A stretch of 64,000 nucleotides of DNA from Lindgomyces ingoldianus (lineage: Eukaryota; Ascomycota; Dothideomycetes; Pleosporales; Lindgomycetaceae), in the NCBI RefSeq assembly GCF_010093535.1, contig NW_022985181.1, positions 609,333-673,332 of the forward strand, written 5' to 3'. Below, one piece after another: positions 44,934 through 56,526 of this stretch; the first letter of the stretch is position 1, and each line of letters starts with the position of its first letter. A program made the position numbers and the translations under genes. Below the pieces are notes generated by a model, which did not search any database, was not told where the DNA came from, and saw nothing but the letters and a program-made list of their open reading frames with translations.

Positions 44934-45035
44934 CAGAAGAAACTCGTAGGGGACCATCCCTCTGCGCTAAGCAGCATGAACAATCTAACCTCCACTTGGA
45001 GGGGAACAGATCGTGATGCAAATGCGATAGATCCA
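44934..45035 (+). pseudogene. Scrap of a kinesin-light-chain TPR gene
   Basis: One frame reads KKLVGDHPSALSSMNNLTST and then a degenerate DRDANAID, the same TPR phrase as in the gene at the left window edge (LGADHPSTLTSMNNLAFT). Only about 30 codons are recognisable, with no upstream NACHT or downstream repeats. Confidence 0.5.
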
Positions 45036-45949
45036 GGGCCGGTTTTTCCGTGCGTTCGGTTGCCTGTACCCAGAAGGTAGGGCGCAAGCATAATGAACAA
45101 GACACGTAGGTATAGGCCTCAGCATTATATGATAGTAGTGCATGTTCATTTACGTGGCTGTGGCTTGCCAAATGTAATGACCTTTGAGGCTAATTTACGT
45201 GCTACACCACGAATAATGGTTTTTAGTAGCATTGTGTCAAGGAAATTTTATTCCAACGTTCAGAGCACATTGCGGGTAAACTCGAGCCACAACACAACTA
45301 CACTTGCTGCAAACCACATAGTATAAGGGGTCTTATCTGAGGGTTTAGATCCTTACTACGATGCTGGAAAGTCATCACCTGCCTTATGGCTCATGTGGCG
45401 CGCAAATCCATATTAGGTTGCCACGACGATCGATACCTCTAACCAAAATGACTACCTATCCCGACTATTTTAAAGTGCCACGCGCCCAGAATAGTCACCA
45501 TAATTTAATTTACTTACGTCAGTTAAGCAAGACCAAGCCGCGGGGTGTGGACCGCGGTGTTCGAGAGGTTGTTTTGTAGGGTGTTGTTCCTAGATGCAGC
45601 TAAAGCGCCTTGCAAAACCGTGTTAAATTTTGCTGCAAAATCCTTATCCTTCGCCTTTAGATACGTGCATCTAGCGATATACAAATTCTACAATTGAGGT
45701 CTACACTCGGCATATGCAGCATTGCAGCAATATTCACTTCACATGTATGCACCTTGAGAAGTATGCACATTAGGTGATATAAAAGTGGTGATTTTTGTAA
45801 GGAATGGGAAGGTAAGGGAAATGTTAAGGTATTGTAGAGTAATTACATTTCTTGCCTCAGGGTCGAGCCTTGTACCCAACCGCCCAAAGGTGCCAAATTC
45901 TGACTCTCTGCGTCATTATGCCTTACTGGGAAAATTCGTAAGGTCCGTA
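45036..45949. other. Gene-free stretch
   Basis: Open frames are short and motif-free. Nothing else seen. Confidence 0.35.
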
Positions 45950-46438
45950 CTAGTATCTTCTACCCATAATAGGCAACTTTAGAAACTCCGGAGGAACGTC
46001 ATCATAAGCCGCCCAGGCATGTTCTCCAAATTCATGCGGCTTTAACTTAACAACGAACACGTCACCAGAAAAAATTTGATTTGGAATAAGCTGGGCCGGA
46101 AAGTTATTGTTTCGGGGTAGCTCGTCAAGAAAATACGAGAAGAAGACCATATATACCCCATGGCAGTTAAGGAAAGGCTGATTTTCAATTTCCAATCTCT
46201 GCACGTCCCGGTGTTGCCATGCTTGCGGAGTCTTCCAGAACACTCGCAGATCTGGTACGTGGAATAAGAAGGAGTCAGGTGAACCACCAACTCCCTCAGA
46301 CGTTGTTTTGAGGGATAGTAAGTGCGCTGGCGAGCCGTCCGCGGGAAACCTTGCACCTATTATTGTGACCGAAGGGGGAGATAACGGCGGTGCTGGGTCT
46401 TCTATCCCCCCAAACATAGATTTGATGTAAGCCCACAT
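45950..46438 (-). CDS. Hypothetical protein, 162 aa
   Basis: A single exon with ATG at 46436-46438. There is no signal peptide or TM segment. Composition is that of a folded globular protein with many aromatic residues (FLFHVPDLRVFWKTPQAW, GVYMVFFSYFLDELP, HEFGEHAWAAYDDVPPEFL). The frame is clean, the start is a real ATG and both flanks are AT-rich non-coding, which supports a genuine gene. I do not recognise the family. It may be an orphan or lineage-specific gene at the border of the AT-rich block. Confidence 0.5.
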   Translation of the reverse strand: MWAYIKSMFGGIEDPAPPLSPPSVTIIGARFPADGSPAHLLSLKTTSEGVGGSPDSFLFHVPDLRVFWKTPQAWQHRDVQRLEIENQPFLNCHGVYMVFFSYFLDELPRNNNFPAQLIPNQIFSGDVFVVKLKPHEFGEHAWAAYDDVPPEFLKLPIMGRRY

Positions 46439-49400
46439 AGTGGCAAGGAGTATTCCGTGCAGAGGTTGGTAGGGTCGACGTTAGACAGTAGAGGTCAAAG
46501 AGGATCGTTCGGCCTATATACAGTTAATGTGCTAATTTCCGATATATGACCTAGTTGTTGATATGTTACCGGTCACTGCGATAGTTCAGATCCAGTCTAG
46601 TACGATAGTCAATTACTGTCGACAGGAAGCAATAACTTGAATGGAAAGAGAGAGATCGCCTTTAAGTGCGGGGTTGGTGAGAGATTGCCAAGCTCACAAA
46701 ATGGACCAATGACGTGCAAGGTATGCATGACGATAATAGTTTCCGGACTCAGAAGACATAAAGCTCAATTGGCGCCATACACTCCGAAGTGTGCAGGGAC
46801 ATATAAAGCTATGCCTTGCCTGAAGGCCGAGCCAAGAATAATTCCTTCCCGAAGATCCATGCTGTAAAAGTGGGGCTAAGATTCTGAGAGTGATCAAGGG
46901 TGAAGCTGATTTTGCAAGCACTGTATCACTGTATGAAGATCCGAACTTTAGAGCAGTCAGCAAATGACACAAATCACTGCTACACATCTCGAAGTGGCAT
47001 CTACTGTATTCTCTCTTCCTATGTATCCTGCGTAACTCTGATATAAGATCATCCTTGAAGCAGATTTAACAACACTGTTCTAACATATTCGCGCTTCCAG
47101 CGTCCCGCACGACGCCGGGACCTTCGCCGGATCCAGCACTTCGCTTTTACGCACTTCTTTGCCTGTTAGGACCCGCTATTGCCCACGGTAACTTTCTCTT
47201 CCGCAGTTCGCTTCGCCTGTGCCTCCTTAAGGTCTTTATAGTTCATCAACTTTGCCTTACCTAGGACCACTAATTAAGTTAATTAACATCCGCCCCTGCG
47301 TAGCAAGACGCCCTCCGTGCCAAGACAAATAAGAGGTACTTTGACTTTAAGCAGCTTAATTTCTACGCACAGATTAGATCCTACTGCAGTTCTGCCAAAG
47401 TTAGTCTTGAAACAAGTAGTGACGAAGTACATTCATTCTTCGTACTAGAAATAATATCCAACACACTTGCTCTCCTACTGTTCTACGTTTCTCCGCTTAA
47501 TCTTGTTATAAAGGATCTATGAGATGAATAGATGCGTCTCATAGCGAAACCGGTAGGCAAAGACCAGGAAGTCATAATTCCGTGAAGCATAATCTCATAC
47601 CCTCATAAAAGCAAAGTACTATTCTAGTATGAGAACCAATAGCGTTCCTAGAACAGTGCTCAGCATATTCACATGCACGGAGCAGTTTCGAAGGATGACG
47701 TAACAATCGTGTGCATCATTCAGAGACTAGAATAGATGACAGCCCATATCACTTTATATGACTCTACATGCTGCTTCGACTTTATCTAGGAAATGAAACA
47801 TGCTGATTCGGTATATGCATGCTTATGATTTTCAACGGAAGGAGCATCCGTATTTATGTATACAAAAATAATCATCTACCTCTCCAAGTATTAGTATGTA
47901 GGATCTAGGTCAACTCCAATGGCCTTTTTTTTCTCTTAGAAATATGTTAAAGGAACTGGAAGGAAATTGAAAACTACTTGTCTAGGCTCCTTAATATATT
48001 GGTACGATAGGGACAAATGTATGTAGCCTCTGTACTAGATACGCGGCCTACTCTATGGTTAAAAGTGACCTCACCAAAGTCCATTTCCGCTTTCGAACCT
48101 GAGCATACAAGGGTGTAAAACTGAGCGGGTCTTGGCAGCCTGAGCAGTCCTGAGCAAGCCTAAGTATTAGCTTAGTTCTTGACATTTGGCCTAGTCTCTA
48201 ACACTAACTAGCCTAGAATAGGCACTAAAGCTTGTCTATACTTTCCTTGTGAAATTGCTAACAGAATAATTTTTAAAAGAATCTTTAGCCACTAGTGGCG
48301 CTCTTTCCAATTTTAGCTACAACTTTAGGAATCTGTAGAGACAACAGTTAGGTGCACGTTAATACTCTAGTTTACAACTTTCATTACACTTGTATTTGCT
48401 ATTCATGCTAAGGACTAAGTGATTTAGACTAACTTAGTATATTAATTAAAAGTAAATAAAAAGTTGTATCTACAAATATAAGATAAATAGAGTTGATATT
48501 ATCCTAGAACTAGTCAGAATTTACAACATAAGCCTAGAATAAACTAAAAATAAGTATATTTATTTTAAGTAATATTATACTAATGTTTTAAAGTGTTGCT
48601 ATTGCTGTTTAGAATAAATAAATAAAACTAATTCTATAGTAGCACTTATAAGCCTTTTCTCTCTATTCTTATTTAATTACTCTTAGAAGACTTATAATAA
48701 AAGTAATAGTTAATCTATAACTAGAACTTTAGTGATATATAGTGCACTATAGTAATATAGGTTATTCTATGCCTAGTTTACATAATAAGTATACTATTGT
48801 AATTATTATATAAGTTTTTAAAAGCTAATTTTTAACTAAGTTTTAAGTTATAGTTAAATAGTACTAATTTTTAAGTAAAGTAATAGCTTAATAAAAAGTA
48901 ACTAACTTATAAGCTTAGTTATTAAAGTTTACTTTCTACTATTAAGCTAATAATAGTAAGAAAGTAAAAACTATGTAAAAGGATTTTTATATTAAAGAAA
49001 AAAGCTTGTTATAGTTAAATTATTAATGATCTTAAAAAGCATGCTAAAATAGAATAGAAGTAGAAAACACATAAAATTAGGTTTTAAGTTAAGATACTTT
49101 ATTTATAACCTAGTTCTGCAGTTATCTGCGCACTATATACTATACAGGCAACTAGGCCCTCTAGAAGAGATGTAGTCTAACCTTAATTTTAAGCCCACAG
49201 TTACTGGGTGGGCCACGAAAATTTCAGGACGCGGGTGGTGTTATTACTAGACTACGAGCCTGTCGCGAGTCTGGCTCTCCCAGCAGCCGTCCCGATGAGG
49301 ATTTTGGTTTGGGGCCGGCCGTATTATTAGCGATTGATGAAACTCTGGCGCGATGGGTTTGGTATTGGCGCGCATGGGCCATTGGTGAGACGCGGGGGCG

Positions 49401-49851
49401 CTTCCCTTTGAGCTCGGCGGATGGAACTCTAAAGGGCTTCGGAAGGATTCCCATTGCATTCTCATGCGATCTGCCTTATCTATTACGAATCTTGGATCAG
49501 CGCTTAGCACACTGTTTGAGAATATTCAGCTGTGGGATGTAATTGTTCAACGGCCAGGGTTGCGATCCAGCCTGAACTTCGTTTCAGCCCTGCAGATTTA
49601 TTGGTGAATCTTGCGTTGGAAACTTAAAGTATTCATACCACGTCAGCCTGAAGAAGAAACAGACTATCCGTCCAAATACCCAGCCCCTAGCGGTGTCTAC
49701 GTACCCCTCTCCGAGTATGTAATGACCGGCAGGGGCCATAAGATAACCATGTAGCCGGGCTTTTTCCAGGCTGAATTGCTCCCCCAAAAATCAATGCCCG
49801 TTTTCTACTATTTCATCGTCAAAAATTCAATAGAATCGCTAGCCTCAGACC
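46439..49851. other. Long gene desert with RIP-like AT-rich core
   Basis: No gene or RNA was recognised. The stretch 47100-47530 has moderate GC and looks like eroded repeat DNA. From about 48130 to 49170 the sequence is almost purely A/T with TA-rich words, as left by heavy RIP. From 49170 to 49560 GC content recovers but frames are meaningless. Confidence 0.45.
48130..49170. repeat. AT-rich, RIP-like repeat relic
   Basis: About 1 kb dominated by TTAGTA, AATTATTA and TAAAGT words with very few C or G and no open frames of note. RIP turns CpA into TpA on both strands of duplicated DNA and produces this texture. The original element can no longer be identified by eye. Confidence 0.5.
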
Positions 49852-50763
49852 ATGACATGCAACCAGAATTATAATTCATCAAGCTGGTTTGTCCCAGACT
49901 CAACCCGGCCTGACTTCAACAGCAGCTATACTCTAGGTTCGTGGGCCGACTTATCATGGTGGGGGAACATACCCTACTCGTCGAAACAGAGTGAGCTCTG
50001 GAGGCTTTTACTGGCCTGGTTTAGCGATACGGACGCAGACAGCGCATTTTCCCAGGGCCATACCTTTGAAATAACAAGCACTCGTATGTTCTCAATCTCC
50101 AGGCTTGGATATTCTCCTTTCTCGCTGGTCTAATAGCTGCCCTTACTAGAAGGATGGGTGTTCGTGTATGGCACCACCAGGAATCCGAGCTGGAGGATTC
50201 ATCCAAATGGAACAAACACAAATGGAGATTCATGCGGCAACACTGAGCTGGGGATGGCGTGGGAAATATCCAGGGACATCGATATATCATCAAACCAGAA
50301 GTTCAAGATCTTTGCGATGAATTTGACAAATCCCGAAGATATCGCGACCGTAACGAGTCCAGGCTTTTCGTTATTACCGTCGTCCGCTTCGTCGACTACG
50401 AGTAGTATACCCGCTACTACGAGCAGCAGCAGCAGCACATCACAAATGTCGTCTACTCTTACCACAACGCTCATCACCTCCCTATTTACGAGCTCGGCGC
50501 CGCTAAGGACAACCCCAACTAGTCTCTCAAGAGGTGCAAAAGCTGGAATAGGGTTTAGTTGTTCTCTCCTTGCCTCTCTCATTCTTCTCGGAATCGTCTT
50601 CTTTATGAGATGGCAATGGAAGCAGAAAGCACACAAAGGGGCACCAAGCGCGTTCGAGAGAGCTGATATAGATGGAACCGCTGCAGACAAGCAGATACCC
50701 GAAGCTGGTGGCTGGGAGATACATGAGATGGATGAGCAGCGTATAGTTCGCGAGATGGAGTAG
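49852..50763 (+). CDS. Ser/Thr-rich single-pass membrane protein
   Basis: Two exons (49852-50083 and 50150-50763) join in phase to 281 aa; the 66-nt intron has a GTATGT donor and CTAG acceptor. Residues 1 to about 150 form an ectodomain with C, W and N-glycosylation-like NSS/NGT sites (YTLGSWADLSWWG, SELWRLLLAWFSD, QGWVFVYGTTRN). Next come a Ser/Thr stalk (about 155-205), one TM helix (GIGFSCSLLASLILLGIVFF) and a short acidic tail ending HEMDEQRIVREME. This is the common fungal Mid2/WSC-like surface-protein layout, possibly a wall or stress sensor. No signal peptide follows the ATG used, so an upstream exon with the leader is likely missing from this model. Confidence 0.65.
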
Positions 50764-50792
50764 AAGAGGAGGAATGGTAAGACATTGGAGAT

Positions 50793-50876
50793 TGTCGCAC
50801 GTACATTTGTCCGCCTATATATATCCTTCTGCTGTGCTTGGTAGAGGGTTGACCTTTTGGCAAATGCAACAGTTAT
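50793..50876 (+). repeat. Dispersed repeat family B, copy 2
   Basis: Direct-orientation counterpart of 5092-5173, beginning 30 bp after the stop codon of the membrane-protein gene, so it probably lies in its 3' untranslated region. Confidence 0.6.
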
Positions 50877-51589
50877 AAGCCCGGTTCGCGGCGCGGATAG
50901 ATAGCGCGAGAGAAGCTTTACCCCTGTTCCACTAATAGGAACGCACAAGATCGCTTTTGATCCCTGAACAGGCGTTTGTTCGATGCCCACGCGCAGCCTG
51001 GTCTTTCTCAGGCAGAGGAACGTTTACATGGTTTCCATTCTAAAGTAGTACGATTGATACGATTGTGAATCGTTTCAAGCACGTAATTATAAGAAAGTAG
51101 CGACGTCTATAATTATAACTTACAACTAATTTTAGCGCTAACCCTATTTAGGAAATAAGCTATATATGCTTATCTAGTGCTCTGTTGCAGAGTATTTATT
51201 TACATCTATAATAGTATGGTTAGTAAGGGCCATAGCAATGGCTAAAGGGCTGTAGTAAAGGTAGTAGGGGCTGTTGAGGCACAGGGAAGGGAGGTTTCTG
51301 TACCAGGAATGCGACAGGTGGACTTGGACCCTGTCGCCACTGCTCTCCAAACTAAAATGCCTGACAAGGGAAGCCAGGCGTTATTGCCGATCCGCGCGAC
51401 AGGAAGCTAACTCCTGCCAATAGGACCTTGAGATGCTCCAGGGAGATATAAATGAGGGCGAAGGTGTTATCGAAACGAATTACTCGAAAAAGCGCATGGC
51501 GGAAGGCTCAGTAAGGCTGGTAGCCGGGTTGATTTCCATAGTTGATATCGGCCTAGTTCATCACGGCGTTCAAGGTTGCCCTGCCCTTG
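50877..51589. other. Gene-free stretch
   Basis: No coding or RNA signal recognised. Fairly AT-rich around 51050-51230. Confidence 0.35.
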
Positions 51590-52284
51590 AATGGAGCGAC
51601 TAAAATTCGAGCTTGAAAACTATATTAGAGGAGCATTTTCAAGAGAGCATCACAGATACGAATTCAATCAAGTTTGGAGCAACCTTCACCGCGTTCAATC
51701 TCAAAAAATTCACTGGCCTTGAGATCCAATAGACGAATAATCTTGCTAACCACCTCCGGCTTATGGACAATGATACGAAGCTCTGCATCTTTCATCATGC
51801 TTACTTCCTCAAGCATCAAAACAGGTTTGATCTCCAGGACCACCTATATTAGACCGCTCATTTGACCGATTTTAGTCCCATTTTCCCAGTCGGCCTCGCA
51901 GCAGAAACATTTCAAATCCTTGCCTTGCTGTTTCTTCGAAACGACACAAGAGTCCGGAAATGGGTGGAGGAAACCCGCTCCTCCGGCGACAATCCAACTT
52001 GCCCAGACCTGGAGATACTAAACTGCAAGTGAATCATGCGCGAGGACTGTTGCGCCGACAAATACAAGTTCTGGCGCGATGACCTCCTTGCCTTACACGA
52101 AGTATTCAAACAGCCGCATCCTCCTTAGATTGGGAATTTTTGGCATGATAGGAGGAACAAGGTGCAGTGGTTCACTTTCTGGATCGCAGTTTAGGTATTG
52201 TTTCTGACTGTCTTCTTCGGATTGATCTAAAGCATCGAGGGAGCCATACAGGTTTATAGGGCTTACCATCCATCCACGAGGTAA
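51590..52284 (+). pseudogene. RIP-like pseudogene of a fungal C-terminal-membrane protein
   Basis: From about 51710 to 52284 one frame reads through family-like text with at least six stops. Its blocks are NHLRLMDNDTKLCIFHHAYF, LAAETFQILALLFLRNDTRV, RKWVEETRSSGDNPTCPDLE, KYKFWRDDLLALHEVFKQPH, then HDRRNKVQWFTFWIAV, stop, VLFLTVFFGLI, stop, SIEGAIQVY. The last segment is the characteristic membrane ending of a large fungal family found near HET and CorA-like genes. Stops are TAA, TAG or TGA where Gln or Trp would be expected. An upstream block (KLENYIRGAFSREHHRYEFN, about 51610-51670) lies in another frame. The gene is dead. Confidence 0.62.
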
Positions 52285-53172
52285 CCTGTACGTGGAGATG
52301 AGTCATCAATTCCTTGCTTGGAGTAAACTTGTACGCTCGACCGAAAGGTAGGTGGAAAAGGCCAATGGAAGAATCCCGAGAGAAAGTGCAGAGCCGGGAG
52401 AAATAGTCATGTACGGCACTGATGGAGACTAGAATCAGATCAATGGAACGAAAGCTAAAAAGAACTGCTCGATAAACTTCAAGGGTGAATGACTACATTG
52501 TGTGTTTTTCTTAGTCAAGGGAGCAGGCTTGCTCAGGGGTTAAAAGTTTCCAGGGCCGGCAGCCACTTAGCACGACAGAATAACCTAACGCTGGATAAAA
52601 TAAGATGAATGACGACATACTAAACATGCACCAAACCAGTTGCTTTGCTATTGGATTGCTGCCGTGGGGCCGAGACACTTTCGCCAGTGCTGTCCGCAAT
52701 ATTACTTTTTCTAATCTGTAAATGTGAGACGTAGCATTTCCTGCTCCCACCAGGGTGTCCAATGAGTTTCAGTCACGTGCTAGGGTCTACCGTCTCTCGC
52801 CTTAGTCTCTATAATGTAACGAGGTATAATATTAATAAGCCTTGATCAGTCGCTTAACTATTGCTTGGACTAGATTAGAGGGCAGTTAGACCGTGAGAAC
52901 TGGGCTAAAATAGGTTGCTGGAAGGGATTTTTCTAGGATTTTATCCAGAGGACGGAAATTCATCCGACAAGGTGGTGGTAAGCAGTGTTATTTAGTAGCT
53001 AATATATATGCAGTGCACAAAGTATATCAAAACTTAAAAGAAATATATGAAGAAGGTTTTTACAGAACGTAGTAAGGCTACTAAATAGCTGTCGATATCT
53101 AAATGCTATATAGAAGCACCATAAAAGGGGAAAATGAATATGCGGTACGAGGACGGTAGGAAAGATTCATCA
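52285..53172. other. Gene-free stretch
   Basis: No gene recognised; AT-rich near 52800-53100. The right end is the 3' flank of the kinase gene. Confidence 0.35.
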
Positions 53173-54225
53173 TTACGATCGAGAAAGAAAGCTTGGAACG
53201 GAAAGCCTGTTATTCTTTGCCTTTGGTTGCGCTTGCTGCGGGGAGAATGGTGGTGACGGTAGGGATGGTAGTGTCTGCTGCGTGTAATGCATGGACGCAG
53301 TGGACGACGAGAAGCTGCTGCCGTTCGACTCCTCCGATATGGATCGCAGTGGCAGGGTGTTGACTTGTGTGGGTCCAGTGGTTTGCAAGGGAGATGATTC
53401 AGTGTCGTCAATCGTAGAGAGGTGCTCGAGGCTGTCGTCGTTGAGCATGTCCATTGCCTCCACGAGCAAGCCTAGAAGCATTGTGGAGATGTTGCTAGTA
53501 ACGGAGAATTTTTCAGTGTCAATCATATCGCTAGAAGAGAAGCAAACGTCAGCATAGAGTATATGAAAGACTGGTGATGGAGATCTTACGAGACGCCGCG
53601 GAAAGGCATGTCATCATCGAGACGCCGCAGCCGTTCATGCGTTTCTTGGTCATCGCCAAATTCGATGAATTCGATGCTCACTTGGCGATCGATCTTGATC
53701 TTACCCATGTCCTCCTTGAGATCCTTATGAAACTAAACAATAGTATCAATAATCTCATTCTTGTTCGTCAGGCCTTTCCATAAATCATCCGTCATTATGA
53801 TGACCGTGAGCGCATTCACCTTGGACTTATTCGCCGTGTTCTAAATGAGGTACTGGTTGAAGATAGGCATGAGCGCCTTCTTGATATTTGTATACACGTT
53901 GTATTCTCTCTTCGGTCACGCTTTCTACATTGCTCGACGGAACTCTTCCGCGTTCTTTTCTTTTTTCAATTCCAAGCTTTTGTTTGCAAAGGTGAGGTCT
54001 GGTCCATCAGGATCCTGGCCATGGGCTTTCATAACAGTCGTCTCCAACAAGAAGGTTGCTTCGTCCCAGTGCTCGACCATAGTTGCGGAGTCATCAACGA
54101 GAAACTTCTAAAGTACGGGTCAGAGATGTACTATAATGACCAAGGATTCCCACTCACAATGTCTCGGTCTTTGAAGTAATTGCTCAACACTTCGTCCTTG
54201 CGAGGCTTTTTCTTCATTATACCAC
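53173..54225 (-). pseudogene. Decayed von Willebrand-like C-terminal half of the kinase gene
   Basis: Downstream of the kinase stop the minus strand continues family-like in another frame. KPRKDEVLSNYFKDRDI is followed by a GTGAGT donor and, after a 50-nt-scale intron, KFLVDDSATMVEHWDEATFL, the beginning of a vWFA-type domain (DxSxxM). Further text (VNALTVIIMTDDLWKGL, KIDRQVSIEFIEFGDDQETH, then a GTAAGA..CTAG intron and IDTEKFSVTSNISTMLLGLL) runs to a stop at 53173 after a Ser/Pro-rich tail. Four in-frame stops interrupt the domain (within AM-stop-KA-stop-PKREY, YLI-stop-NTANK and TIV-stop-FHKDL). Three fit CAG/CAA to TAG and one TGG to TGA. The break from the kinase frame lies in a run of six C at about 54229-54236. 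Confidence 0.65.
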
Positions 54226-56526
54226 CTAGGGGGGTGGACCTTTTCGCTTTCTCTCCAAGTCCATTCGTTCCCGTGCTTGAATGACGTTCTGGCATGCATG
54301 GGTAGGGGGCTCCTCATGAGCTTTTGGATATGTCTGATTTGTGGCCCCTGTATTGGTCCGTGGTGGTGTGCCGAAGGTCGACTGCCGTAAACTCTTGCGC
54401 TTCTCCGCCGTTGACATCCCTATAGACTCAGATGCTGTTTCCGGGCGATGAATCACTTCCTTCACACCCATCGTGTCGCTTGTCACAATTTTTGGCTTGT
54501 TGAAGACAACCTCCGAGGCAGGCGTGGTAGCGCGAGGTACGGCAGTCGTCTCAAATCGATGTGAAGTCTGCTTGAGCGCTGCTTGTTCCATTTGTACCTT
54601 CAGCGCATCTCGGTCCATGGAGAGGCCTCTGGTGAATGCGCGGGTTGGTTCGGGTGGGTCTGCTTCGATGACTTTCTTTGCTGACTCGTTTTCAATCTCA
54701 AGTAGCAAGCCTTCTATTTGCTTCAGACGATCTTGGGTGTCCGCTGGCTCTGCGGCAATGGTGTCCTGGAAAACCTTCCTCGCTAACGTGACTATCCGCC
54801 GGAGTTCCTCGCATAGGAGTCTAGATTCTATTCGTTGGCTCGGGTCCCTGAGCAGCATTTTGTTATCGATTAGGTTGAGCACCTCTTCTGTGATCGGATC
54901 GGTTTTGCGCACCGAGTTTCTTAGAAAAGCATGCCAGCTTGCGACCTCACTCAAAACTTCGGTGCCGTTGTGAAAACAGTCCAGCTTGGTAGGTTTCGCC
55001 TCGTTCTTGACGCCTTGAGAGACGAGTAGAGGATGGTCATCGGTGTAAATCGTAGCAAGCAACGCGTACAGGGCCTTCTCGCGCACACGCTGGAATTGAA
55101 TAACACCAGCGTAGCCCAATATCACCCAGGTTGCGGCTAGTGAGAAGACACAACCGAGTGACCAGGTATCGATGGTCTGGGTGACGTCTTCCTGGCTGCG
55201 AACTTCGGGAGCCCCGTAGGTATCCGTTCCGCCGTGGATACGGATCTGCTTCGCGGCCCCTTTGTCCTGTGCCTTCTTGAAGCGAGCGAAACCCGGGTCC
55301 GCAAGTTTATACTTCCCGCGAACAAAGATGATATTTTCTGGCTTGATATCGGCATGCCAGCTAGTTTGCGTTAGTGAGGTCTCCGGTGGGTTCGAACCAA
55401 CATACCCATAGAAATCGGTCCCGCCGGTTTCGAACTCGTGAATGCCATATACAGCGTCTGCGACTTCGAACAACGCTTTCCAGAAATCAAGTATTTCCAT
55501 CGGAAACACCGGAGGCAGTTGATGGCCGAAGATCAACCTCAAATCGTACGTGCCATATTCCAAGAGGAGATTCTTGGTGTCTTTAACTGTCATTGACGAG
55601 GATCCGCCATTCGCTTGTCCATTGCTGGGTGCGGAGGGTAACAGGTTTCGATGGGAATAGCAGCCAAGGCGACGGATGACACCACGATTCGAGCGGAGGC
55701 CGTCGAAAGCTGTTTTTTCGTTCTCGTAATATCGGAAGCGGCCTTCCTCGAAAGTCTTGAGCGCAAAAATGTAGCACTACATGTTAACAGCAATTAGCGT
55801 CTAAGCCTGATCTCGCTCCTGGGTTTGGCTGCCAGCGATATGCTCCAGAATGGGGTTCCGACTCACAGTCCCGAAGTCTCTGTCTTCGTATTTTGCAGAG
55901 CTATCCTCGTCAAGGATGTTCTTCAGAGTCTTGTCAACGAACTCTGACTGCATGCAGATGCGCCACACACGCGCAGTGCCGCCCTTGTTGAGATGGGTTT
56001 TTCGACAAATAGGGATGATCCTGTTTTCGAAGTATTCAGCCTCCATATACAGACCGAATATGGCTGGGCAGAACCTCCACTGCCTTTCGTTGAATCGCTC
56101 GGCCACCTCATCGCCGGTTTGTAGAGGGGAAAGCTTCCTTTTCAACGACGACAGGTCTTCAGGGAGTCGGGCATCGATAATGGTCTTCTTGGAGAATTCA
56201 TCGATCAAATGTCCAAGCTCGAGATCGAGGAGAATGCAGAAAACGATCACGCAGCAGTTACGTCCGGGGTCCAAGATTCGCGACGGCTCGATTGGAGGGA
56301 AGTGTCTTCGTTCGTGATAGGCCGCGTGAAGCAGCAAATCCATGTTTGTGACATACTTGTTGCCTAATTTAGTCGTCCGATTTGTGTCTCGCATCCATTT
56401 CTGCAGTTTTTCCACAAGCACGTACGAGCGACCATCGACAGCTTTCATGCTATATTCGGCAACCTTCGTCGCAAAGTCTGCGAGCGCTTGGTCGAAAGCG
56501 GCGCGTCTGCTCATGACACGCTCCAT
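54226..56526 (-). CDS. Protein kinase-domain protein, truncated before its vWFA domain
   Basis: Two exons (56526-55867 and 55776-54226) are separated by a 90-nt intron (GTGAGT donor, TAG acceptor) and give 736 aa. Residues 1-190 are a helical N-terminal region (KLQKWMRDTNRTTKLGNKYV). A glycine-loop-like NKGGTARVW lies near 195-205, the ATP-anchoring Lys in FALKTF (Lys227), and the catalytic loop WHADIKPENI (361-369). The metal-binding motif is DPG (LADPGFARF, 380-382) instead of DFG. APE follows at 409-411 and DTWSLGC shortly after. The C-terminal 250 residues are low-complexity and helical. Homologous fungal proteins continue into a vWFA domain; here a frame break in a C-run ends the protein at TAG 54226-54228. 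It is possibly still an active or scaffold kinase. The start at 56526 is the first ATG; coding-like text extends further upstream without one. Confidence 0.7.

Noticed and set aside
50199..50990. 263-codon minus-strand frame over the Ser/Thr-rich membrane protein
   Set aside because: Generated by the Ser/Thr codon bias of the real gene on the other strand; crosses the repeat copy and lacks motifs.
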